The notes under the pieces were generated by a model, which worked only from the letters and a program-made list of their open reading frames with translations, had not been told where the DNA came from and did not search any database. A DNA stretch of 11,701 nucleotides from an uncultured Alphaproteobacteria bacterium. GTDB lineage: Bacteria > Pseudomonadota > Alphaproteobacteria > Bin95. The stretch lies in NCBI GenBank assembly GCA_913060845.1, contig CAJXVF010000024.1, positions 1 to 11,701 of the forward strand. Direction: 5' to 3'. Below, one piece after another: positions 6,157-11,701 of the stretch. Every line of letters begins with the position of its first letter. Within the stretch, counting starts at the first letter, position 1. Both the position numbers and the translations under genes were made by a program.

Positions 6157-7143
6157 ATGGGGCGCAAGCCGACCCAATATTTGACAGCCCTGGTGGCGCT
6201 GGCCGTTCTCGGCGCGGCTGGATGGGTGCTGAGCGAGAAGCTTAGCGACCTGCAGTTCGACCAGATCATGGAGCGCTTGCACGCGACAGCGCTGGCGGAT
6301 GTCGGATTGTCATTGCTGTTCACAGTGGGCGCTTATCTGGTGCTGACGGTCTACGATTCGACCGCATTCGCTTATATCAAGCGGCCCATGCGGTTTATGC
6401 GCGTGATGTACGTGTCATTTATCGCCTATGCCTTCAGCCATACGCTCGGCTTTGGGGCTGTATCGGGCGGTTCCGTGCGCTACCGGTTTTATACGCGTTG
6501 GGGCGTCAGCACTTACGATATCGCGACGGTGCTGATTTTCGGCGGCATGGCCTATGTGCTGGGCATTGTCGCTGTCGCCGGGTTTATCGTGTTTATCAAT
6601 GCAGATGATTTGGCCCGTGCCGTCGATGCGCCCATATGGGCGTCGCATTTAGCCGGGGCAGCGGCCGTAATCGTTGGCAGCAGCTACTTGATCTGGAGCA
6701 TAATCGGCAAGCCATCATTCGTGCTGAAAGGCAGGCGGTTTTACCCGCCATCGCTGAAAATTGGCCTGACCCAGGTGGCGTCGGCTTGCTTGGAATGGGG
6801 TTTTGCTTCTGCCGCCTTGTTTTTCCTCCTGCCCCAAGACCTTGGCGTATCCTATTGGGGGTTCATCGGGATTTATGTGATTGGCTATATCGCCGGCATG
6901 ATGAGCCAGGCGCCGGGCGGCATCGGTGTGTTTGAAGCAGCACTGCTCCTGCTGTTGCCAGAAACTGCGCCGAAGGATGCAGTGCTGGCGGCGATGTTGG
7001 TTTACCGCGCGCTATATTTCCTGCTGCCGTTCATGATCGCGCTCACCATGATGGGCTGCTCAGAAGCCCGTGGTGCAGCTCGGGCTGCCCGTAAAGGTGC
7101 GATTATCAAACACCGAAAAGACCGAGCGGTCGAGGGTAAATAA
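6157..7143 (+). CDS. UPF0104/YbhN-like lysylphosphatidylglycerol synthase transmembrane protein
   Basis: This 328-residue integral membrane protein resembles the N-terminal flippase half of MprF and the YbhN family. Hydrophobic segments lie roughly at residues 9-25, 48-68, 86-105, 125-150, 163-185, 205-230, 235-255, 260-280 and 285-303. Family signatures are visible: SHTLGFGAVSGGSVRYRFYTRWG (about 95-117) and SQAPGGIGVFEAALLLLLP (about 247-265). The C-terminal tail is basic (ARGAARAARKGAIIKHRK), consistent with a cytoplasmic end. The aminoacyl-transfer domain of full MprF is missing, which is normal for YbhN-type proteins. Members are thought to move lipids across the inner membrane, but the substrate cannot be read from the sequence. 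GGGA lies about 9 bases upstream of the ATG. The stop TAA is 2 bases from the stop of the converging NDH-2 gene. Confidence 0.87.
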   Translation: MGRKPTQYLTALVALAVLGAAGWVLSEKLSDLQFDQIMERLHATALADVGLSLLFTVGAYLVLTVYDSTAFAYIKRPMRFMRVMYVSFIAYAFSHTLGFGAVSGGSVRYRFYTRWGVSTYDIATVLIFGGMAYVLGIVAVAGFIVFINADDLARAVDAPIWASHLAGAAAVIVGSSYLIWSIIGKPSFVLKGRRFYPPSLKIGLTQVASACLEWGFASAALFFLLPQDLGVSYWGFIGIYVIGYIAGMMSQAPGGIGVFEAALLLLLPETAPKDAVLAAMLVYRALYFLLPFMIALTMMGCSEARGAARAARKGAIIKHRKDRAVEGK

Positions 7144-7165
7144 GGCTAATCGCCGGTGATTAGCC
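7136..7165 (-). terminator. Intrinsic terminator of the DoxX-NDH-2 gene
   Basis: GGCTAATC (7144-7151) and GATTAGCC (7158-7165) form a perfect 8-bp stem with a 6-base loop. Read on the minus strand, the stem is followed directly by TTATTTTA (7143-7136). This is a standard intrinsic terminator layout for the minus-strand gene. The hairpin includes the last codons and the stop of that gene, and the U tract lies in the end of the converging YbhN-like gene. On the plus strand no T run follows. Confidence 0.6.
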
Positions 7166-9326
7166 GCGTGCTGCGCCGGAAGGTTAAGTAGGCCCAAGCC
7201 CATTCCATAGCGACGGCGAAGCGGCTGCGGGCACTGCTTAAGAACAGCACATGCACAACGCTCCAAAGCCACCATGCGGGGGCACCGGATAGCTTGATCC
7301 AGCCAAAGTCCGCTACGGCTGCTGACCGGCCAATGGTCGCGAGTGATCCTCCATGTTTGTACTTGAACAGCCCTGGCGCACGTTTGCCGGAAAGTTTGGC
7401 CGCAATCACGCTTGCGGCATAAGCACCGCCTTGTTTTGCGGCTGGGGCTAGGCCGGGGACGGGGTTGCCATTCCAGGCGTCGCTGGAGGCCGTGTCACCG
7501 ACGACGAAGATATTGTCCGCGCCTTCCACTGTTAGATCAGCACCAACAATCACGCGGCCAGCACGGTCTCTATCCGTGTGCAGCCAACGCCCAGCGGCTG
7601 AGGCGATGACACCAGCAGCCCAGACGACCGTACCAGCGTCAATCCGGTCCTCACCAATGGAGAGGCCGTCGGCATCGATATTCGTCACTCGGGCGCCGGT
7701 CATAACCTCAACGCCAGTGTCCTCAAGCTCAAGCTTTGTGGCGGCGGAAAGGGATTCAGGGAAAGCTGGCAGCAGCCGGTCACCTGATTGCACCAAAATC
7801 ACGCGTGCAGATTCAGGCGATACATTGCGAAACTCACCGCCCATGCCGTGGTGGGCGAGTTCAGCGATGGCGCCTGCAAGCTCAACTCCGGTTGGCCCGC
7901 CGCCGACCACGGCGAAGGTTGTCAGCGCCTTGCGACGCTCAGTGTCTTCCTCGTTCTCGGCGCGCTCAAAAGCGAGCAAGATACGCCGGCGGACATCGGT
8001 CGCGTCCTCAATCTTTTTGAGGCCAGGAGCAAACGGCTCCCAGGATTCATTGCCGAAATAGCTGTGCCGAGCGCCAGTAGCAATCACAAGATGCTCGTAG
8101 GCGAGCGTGCGTCCATCTTCCAGCACGACGCAGTTTTCGTCCCGCTGCACATCTGTGACCTTACCCATCAGAACCCGTGCGTTCGGTTGGTCGCGGAAGA
8201 GTTCGCGGATCGGCGCGGCGATATCTGCAGGAGATAGGCCAGCGGTCGCGACTTGATACAGCAGCGGCTGGAACAAATGATAATTGTGCCGGTCGATTAC
8301 GGCCACCCGGCAAGGCGCGTTCTTGAGCGCCCGTGCAGCCGCCACACCACCGAACCCGGCGCCGACGACGATGACATGGGGAAGCGTGTCATTCCGCCAG
8401 ATTTCCCGATCAAACAGCAGCGGCAGCCGCGCCCGAAGCCAGCGCTCACCCAGTGCATCCAATGAGAAGCGGCCCGGGCCCCAGGTCAGAATGAGGCCGA
8501 GCAGCAATATCCAGTAGAGGTGATTGATGTGATCCAGATAGGTGAACTGGATGACCGCCGTCATGACAATCAGCGGTAAAGTGGCGACGCGCGTAAATAG
8601 GCCGCCGATCAGCAGCACAGGCATCGCCAGTTCGAACAGGGTGGCCGAACCGGCGGCGAGCCATACGGGCAGAAATGGCGTTTGATATTCATGCTCAAAT
8701 AGAAACAGGGTCGATTGCCAATCCGCAATTTTGGTGAGACCAGAGGCAAAGAAAATGGCACCAATCCAATTGCGGATGAACAGCATCCAAGCAGGTGCGG
8801 CCCAGGCCTTTAGCCAATCAAAGAGACTGCTGAATTGTGGCGCAAACGGCAGAGCTGCACCGCCAAGCCCTCTTCGGATCAGGGCATCAACACTGATTGG
8901 TCCAGCGCCGGCCAGCAGAAACCAAACCCCCAGCACGGCCCAGTGCAAGTTCAAATCCAGCGGCTGATAGACGGTCTGGATTACCATTGCCATTGCGGCC
9001 AATAAAGCGCTAGCCAGGCGTGTCAACAATCCAAGCGACAACAGCAATCCAGCGCCCAGCTCCACGCTGATGCCTAAGATTGTCGCGACGGCGGGCGAGG
9101 TCCATGAAACTGGATACTCATTTGCCGCCAGGAACATCGCCTGGTCCAGATTACTGAGCTTAATAATACCGGATGCTATGAACGGCTGGGCCAGCAGCAC
9201 CCGCAGGAGAAGGTCAAATCCAGGCCATACAGTGAGTTCTGCGACGCGTCGGAATCCCAATAGATTGCGGGCTCGGCCAGTCCAGAATTGTCCGATATGG
9301 TTTGGCGCTTTGGATGCTTCAGTCAT
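7146..9326 (-). CDS. DoxX-DoxX-type II NADH dehydrogenase fusion protein
   Basis: This is a 726-residue, three-part protein. Residues about 35-150 and 180-295 are two DoxX-like four-helix membrane domains, recognised by LLRVLLAQPFIASGIIKL and IGAIFFASGLTKIADW, each followed by a helix starting near a Glu (VELGAGLLL, FELAMPVLL) and GLLTRLA/GLFTRVA. Residues about 315-726 are a complete NDH-2. They contain the FAD-binding GAGFGG (322-327), HNYHLFQPLLYQVATAGL, the NAD-binding GGGPTGVELAGAIAEL (475-490), NIFVVGDTAS (605-613), the quinone-site-like PAAKQGG (628-634) and C-terminal amphipathic membrane helices (WWLWSVVHVLFL). The likely role is NAD(P)H:quinone oxidoreduction at the inner membrane without proton pumping. 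DoxX proteins are tied to quinone and thiol redox chemistry, so the fusion may bring a quinone or electron donor to the enzyme. Q513 stands where NADH-specific enzymes usually have Glu. The start is ATG 9326, with a GGGGG stretch upstream. Confidence 0.9.
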   Translation of the reverse strand: MTEASKAPNHIGQFWTGRARNLLGFRRVAELTVWPGFDLLLRVLLAQPFIASGIIKLSNLDQAMFLAANEYPVSWTSPAVATILGISVELGAGLLLSLGLLTRLASALLAAMAMVIQTVYQPLDLNLHWAVLGVWFLLAGAGPISVDALIRRGLGGAALPFAPQFSSLFDWLKAWAAPAWMLFIRNWIGAIFFASGLTKIADWQSTLFLFEHEYQTPFLPVWLAAGSATLFELAMPVLLIGGLFTRVATLPLIVMTAVIQFTYLDHINHLYWILLLGLILTWGPGRFSLDALGERWLRARLPLLFDREIWRNDTLPHVIVVGAGFGGVAAARALKNAPCRVAVIDRHNYHLFQPLLYQVATAGLSPADIAAPIRELFRDQPNARVLMGKVTDVQRDENCVVLEDGRTLAYEHLVIATGARHSYFGNESWEPFAPGLKKIEDATDVRRRILLAFERAENEEDTERRKALTTFAVVGGGPTGVELAGAIAELAHHGMGGEFRNVSPESARVILVQSGDRLLPAFPESLSAATKLELEDTGVEVMTGARVTNIDADGLSIGEDRIDAGTVVWAAGVIASAAGRWLHTDRDRAGRVIVGADLTVEGADNIFVVGDTASSDAWNGNPVPGLAPAAKQGGAYAASVIAAKLSGKRAPGLFKYKHGGSLATIGRSAAVADFGWIKLSGAPAWWLWSVVHVLFLSSARSRFAVAMEWAWAYLTFRRSTRLITGD

Positions 9327-9393
9327 TGATGATCCCCCCGGACCTGAAGATTGCTATGCATCAGAGATAGCCGTCCTGGTGGCCTGGCGCTCA

Positions 9394-9418
9394 TCACGCC
9401 TCCGCGATGGCGGCGTGA
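9394..9418. repeat. GC-rich hairpin in a divergent promoter region
   Basis: TCACGCC (9394-9400) and GGCGTGA (9412-9418) are a perfect 7-bp inverted repeat with an 11-base loop. They lie in the 148-base gap between the NDH-2 fusion (minus strand) and the CoA-transferase (plus strand). The hairpin sits about 15 bases upstream of a possible -10 box for the CoA-transferase gene. It could be an operator; there is no evidence of which protein binds it. Confidence 0.35.
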
Positions 9419-9432
9419 GGGGCGCTCGGGCT

Positions 9433-9438
9433 ATAGTG
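9433..9438 (+). promoter_or_regulatory. Possible -10 element for the CoA-transferase gene
   Basis: TATAGT lies about 37 bases upstream of the ATG at 9475 and is close to the TATAAT consensus. No convincing -35 box is present 16-18 bases before it, where the sequence is GC-rich and overlaps the nearby inverted repeat, so an activator might be needed. Motif only. Confidence 0.3.
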
Positions 9439-9474
9439 CAACGAAACCGCCCTTAGATCCGTTTGGAAACCATA

Positions 9475-10707
9475 ATGACTTTACCCGCTACAAATCCCCG
9501 CCCCATGGATGGCGTCCGCGTCCTTGATATTGCGACGTTTATTGCTGCACCGATGGCGGCCTCGATCATGGGCGAGTTCGGCGCGGACGTGATCAAGATT
9601 GAGCAACCCAGCAAAGATGGGCAAGCTGGCGGCGATCCTTGGCGGCGCTATGGCACGGCGTCCAAACGGGAAGATTCAAGCCTTGCATGGCTGACGGAAG
9701 CGCGGAACAAGCGCTCGATCACGCTGAACCTGCGGGCACCAGAAGGGGCCGAAATTTTCAAACGCCTTGTCGCTGAGGCTGATGTCGTCACGGAGAATTT
9801 TCGCCCTGGCACCTTGGCGAAATGGGGCCTGGGTTATGACGTGTTGGCCGAAATCAACCCGCGCTTGGTGATGTTGAGCGTATCCGGATATGGCCAGACA
9901 GGGCCTTACAAAGATCGCCCCGGGTTCGCGCGCATCGCCCATGCATTTGGCGGCCTGACGCATCTGGCAGGCATGCCTGGCGGCCCGCCAGTAACGCCGG
10001 GTTCGACCTCTCTCGGCGATTACATGACGGGGATGTATGGGGCGATTGGCGTTCTGATGGCTCTGCGTGAGCGGGACAAGTCTGGCCTTGGGCAGACGGT
10101 GGACTTGGCGCTCTACGAAAGTGTATTCCGCGCGCTGGACGAATTGGTTCCAGCCTATGCAGCAACCGGGTATGTGCGCGGGCGGGAAGGCATCGGCACC
10201 GCCAACGCTTGCCCCCATGGCCATTTTGAATGTGGGGACGGACGCTGGGTTGCCATCGCCTGCACCAATGACAAAATGTTTGACCGTTTGTCCAAGGCCA
10301 TGCAGCAGCCGGACCTTGCGAGTGCGGCCCAATATGGCCGCGTCGCCAACAGGCTGGCAGAGCGCGATATCGTCGATGGCCTGGTCTCAGATTGGACGAA
10401 ATCCATGGACCGCGACGGGGTCGTCGCCGCATGCGTTGCATCAGAAGTCCCAATTGGTGCCGTGAACGCTATTGATGAGATTTTTGAGGACCCGCATTTC
10501 AAAGCCCGCGGCAATCTCGTCATCGTTGATGATCCTTTGACCGGGCCTGTAACTGTGCCCGGTGTTTCACCGCGTTTATCCCGTACACCAGGGCGTATCG
10601 ACAATCTGGGTCCAGCGCTGGCTAATGCGAATGGTGCCGTCTACAGCGACTTGTTGGGCCTGTCGGCGGATGAAATTGCAAAACTGCAGGAGAAGGGCGT
10701 CATTTGA
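9475..10707 (+). CDS. Class III (CaiB/BaiF) CoA-transferase
   Basis: The 410-residue protein is a family III CoA-transferase, moving CoA between carboxylic acids through a mixed anhydride on an aspartate. It opens with MDGVRVLDIATFIAAPMAAS and GADVIKIEQP (family N-terminus). It contains NKRSITLNLRAPEG, DVVTENFRPGTLAKWGLGYD and SGYGQTGPYKDRPGF, and then the active-site segment PGSTSLGDYMTGMYG with the expected catalytic D182. The C-terminus has EVPIGAVNAIDEIFEDPHFKARG. Length and order are normal. The substrates cannot be told from sequence; homologs act on formyl-, carnitine-, bile-acid- or mesaconyl-CoA among others. ATG 9475 is preferred because GGAAA sits 5 bases upstream; an in-frame TTG at 9463 would add four residues. 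The stop TGA shares a base with the MgtC-like ATG (TGATG). Confidence 0.92.
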   Translation: MTLPATNPRPMDGVRVLDIATFIAAPMAASIMGEFGADVIKIEQPSKDGQAGGDPWRRYGTASKREDSSLAWLTEARNKRSITLNLRAPEGAEIFKRLVAEADVVTENFRPGTLAKWGLGYDVLAEINPRLVMLSVSGYGQTGPYKDRPGFARIAHAFGGLTHLAGMPGGPPVTPGSTSLGDYMTGMYGAIGVLMALRERDKSGLGQTVDLALYESVFRALDELVPAYAATGYVRGREGIGTANACPHGHFECGDGRWVAIACTNDKMFDRLSKAMQQPDLASAAQYGRVANRLAERDIVDGLVSDWTKSMDRDGVVAACVASEVPIGAVNAIDEIFEDPHFKARGNLVIVDDPLTGPVTVPGVSPRLSRTPGRIDNLGPALANANGAVYSDLLGLSADEIAKLQEKGVI

Positions 10708-11213
10708 TGGATACAGCCAATGTCGGCGAGGTTATTCCGTTTGATACGTTTGCATTGCGCGCTGGTGCTGCACTCATGCTGGGCGTGCTGGTTGGCCTGG
10801 ATCGTGAAGTCAAACGTAAGCCACTGGGCGCGCGCGCCTATGCGCTGATCGCGCTTGGCTCGGCTTGTTTTATGATGGTCACGTTGAATTTTGCGCTTGG
10901 GCCAACGGCGCTTGAGCGCGGAATTGGTATTGACCCGAGCCAGTTGATCCAGGGCTTGGTCGGCGGCATCGGCTTCCTTGGAGCAGGCGCCATTATTGGC
11001 GGCGGCAGCGATGGACGTTTGCGCGGTGTTGGCAGTGGTGCTGCGATCTGGGTCGTCGGCGGCGTTGGCGTTGCTTGTGGCCTTGGATATTTGGCAGAGG
11101 CGGCGTTTATGGCCGCTCTAACCTTCCTGATCTTGTTCATCGGCGACTGGTGTGATGCGAATCTGAGCATCAAGGACGCCGTGGATAAGGTGGCGGAAAA
11201 GGACGAGGGATAA
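10707..11213 (+). CDS. MgtC/SapB family membrane protein
   Basis: This 168-residue membrane protein has the MgtC N-terminal domain. It contains LGVLVGLDREVKRKPLGARAYALIALGS (about 25-52), the hallmark GLVGGIGFLGAGAII (about 83-97), then SGAAIWVVGGVGVACGLGY and a final helix FMAALTFLILFIGDW. It has about five hydrophobic segments. The long cytoplasmic ACT-like C-terminal domain of Salmonella MgtC is missing, which makes it the short SapB-like form. The tail is charged (KDAVDKVAEKDEG). Family members help survival in low magnesium or inhibit the F-ATP synthase, but a role here is inferred only. ATG 10707 overlaps the stop of the CoA-transferase (TGATG), with AAGGG about 9 bases upstream; a TTG at 10704 is an alternative start. 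Confidence 0.87.
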   Translation: MDTANVGEVIPFDTFALRAGAALMLGVLVGLDREVKRKPLGARAYALIALGSACFMMVTLNFALGPTALERGIGIDPSQLIQGLVGGIGFLGAGAIIGGGSDGRLRGVGSGAAIWVVGGVGVACGLGYLAEAAFMAALTFLILFIGDWCDANLSIKDAVDKVAEKDEG

Positions 11214-11286
11214 AACCATAGGGGCTTGGGGCTTCGACGATTGAATGTATTGCATTCTGCCAATCGCCCGACGCATGCTTTTGAAC
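11214..11286 (+). other. Short spacer before the amidotransferase gene
   Basis: This 73-base spacer separates the MgtC-like stop from the amidotransferase ATG. It contains a short inverted repeat, GAATG-TATTG-CATTC (around 11240-11256), and no clear terminator or strong ribosome site. Confidence 0.3.
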
Positions 11287-11610
11287 ATGTGTAGATGGCT
11301 TGCCTATCAGGGGCCGACCCTGGCGTTAGATGCGCTTTTGATCCATCCGGAAAACGCGCTGGTCCGGCAAGCGTTGGCAGCACGTCATGGGGTGACGCCT
11401 GTAAATGGGGATGGGTTTGGGCTGGCCTGGTGGGGCAAAAAACCAGAGCCTGGGCTGTTCCGAGATACGCTCCCGGCATGGAACGACGCCAATTTGTTGA
11501 GCCTGGCAGAGCAGATCACGGCCCGCCAGTTTTTCGCCCATGTGCGGGCATCTACGGGCACAGAAACCAGCCGCAGCAATTGTCATCCCTTCCTGTTCAG
11601 CCCCCACTGA
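11287..11610 (+). CDS. Class II glutamine amidotransferase (YafJ-like), frame broken at the 3' side
   Basis: The protein begins MCRWLAYQGP, so removal of Met exposes the catalytic cysteine of N-terminal nucleophile class II amidotransferases. Other family positions follow: HPENALVRQAL, TPVNGDGFGLAWWG (about 37-50), PGLFRDTLPAWNDANLLSLAEQI, FFAHVRASTGT and SNCHPF near residue 100. These enzymes take ammonia from glutamine; YafJ-like members have no settled acceptor. Homologs are about 250-290 residues long, but this frame stops at codon 108, right after NCHPF. A shifted frame further on (around 11613-11640) resembles the expected W-x-F-V-H-N-G segment, so the stop is probably due to insertions or deletions near the window edge. 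ATG 11287 is chosen because the cysteine must be residue 2; the upstream ATG at 11245 would bury it. Confidence 0.8.
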   Translation: MCRWLAYQGPTLALDALLIHPENALVRQALAARHGVTPVNGDGFGLAWWGKKPEPGLFRDTLPAWNDANLLSLAEQITARQFFAHVRASTGTETSRSNCHPFLFSPH

Positions 11611-11671
11611 GTGGTCGGTGTGTAATGTTAGTGCATAGACGGTCTTTGCTCTAGGGGCATGACTGCCTCCG

Positions 11672-11691
11672 GGGCTGGCGGCCGCCAGCCC
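11672..11691. repeat. Perfect 20-base palindrome at the window edge
   Basis: GGGCTGGCGG (11672-11681) is followed directly by its exact reverse complement CCGCCAGCCC (11682-11691). The centre contains GCGGCCGC, a NotI recognition site (11678-11685). It lies inside what should be amidotransferase coding sequence, after the frame has failed. It could be natural, or a join or vector-derived artefact at a contig end. Confidence 0.6.
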
Positions 11692-11701
11692 AAAGCGCTG
11701 T

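Noticed and set aside
7465..8061. Plus-strand frame of 198 codons
   Set aside because: It is antisense to the NDH-2 domain and Ser/Pro/Arg-rich, typical of a high-GC shadow frame.
9676..10453. Long minus-strand frames across the CoA-transferase
   Set aside because: They are antisense shadows of a gene with complete catalytic motifs. They have no domain, and two different frames compete.
11245..11286. Upstream start for the amidotransferase at 11245
   Set aside because: Class II amidotransferases need the catalytic cysteine as residue 2, which only the ATG at 11287 provides.
1..11701. CRISPR array, insertion sequence, prophage or toxin-antitoxin module
   Set aside because: No regularly spaced direct repeats, transposase, integrase or small toxin-like gene pairs were seen. 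The gene content is housekeeping and metabolic.

Overview
The window looks like a fragment of an alphaproteobacterial chromosome. The support is moderate GC content, ATGA-type operon overlaps, a FecR-domain protein next to an OmpA-type lipoprotein, and a pgsA-mobB-moaD-moaE cluster of a kind I associate with Rhodospirillales-like bacteria. The taxonomic placement is an inference from gene content and protein style, not from a marker gene. I see no IS elements, CRISPR arrays, tRNA or rRNA genes.

Layout. (1) 1-338: the 3' end of an unrecognised plus-strand gene. (2) 363-1968, minus strand: a FecR-domain periplasmic protein followed by an OmpA-type lipoprotein, whose reading frame is broken by two single-base shifts (about 1183-1195 and about 659-675). 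(3) 1969-2285: a divergent intergenic region with a string of inverted repeats. (4) 2286-5017, plus strand: a tightly packed six-gene operon of DUF3237, pgsA, mobB, moaD, moaE and a GlcG/HbpS-like (DUF336) gene. Neighbouring genes overlap by up to 4 bases or are separated by 4. (5) 5014-6048, minus strand: a response regulator with a degenerate receiver domain. Its stop codon overlaps that of the operon's last gene. (6) 6157-7143, plus strand: an integral membrane protein of the YbhN/MprF-flippase type (UPF0104). (7) 7146-9326, minus strand: a 726-residue fusion of two DoxX-like membrane domains to a type II NADH dehydrogenase, ending in an intrinsic terminator. (8) 9475-11213, plus strand: a class III (CaiB/BaiF) CoA-transferase overlapping an MgtC/SapB membrane protein. 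(9) 11287 to the right edge: the start of a class II glutamine amidotransferase whose frame fails at 11610, followed by about 90 bases that look degraded and contain a perfect 20-base palindrome.

How the genes fit together. The six-gene operon joins anionic phospholipid synthesis (PgsA) to the last steps of molybdenum cofactor synthesis: sulfur transfer by MoaD/MoaE and the MobB GTPase that aids guanylation. The minus-strand FecR and OmpA genes point to an envelope function. The DoxX-NDH-2 fusion is a membrane-bound respiratory quinone reductase. The YbhN-like protein would act on membrane lipids.

The most unusual items are the DoxX-DoxX-NDH-2 fusion with a non-acidic residue at the NADH-discriminating position, the hairpin-rich leader of the Moco/pgsA operon, and the degenerate response regulator. 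Frame breaks cluster near both ends of the window. That fits reduced sequence quality at contig ends as well as it fits real gene decay. I found no convincing wholly new system.
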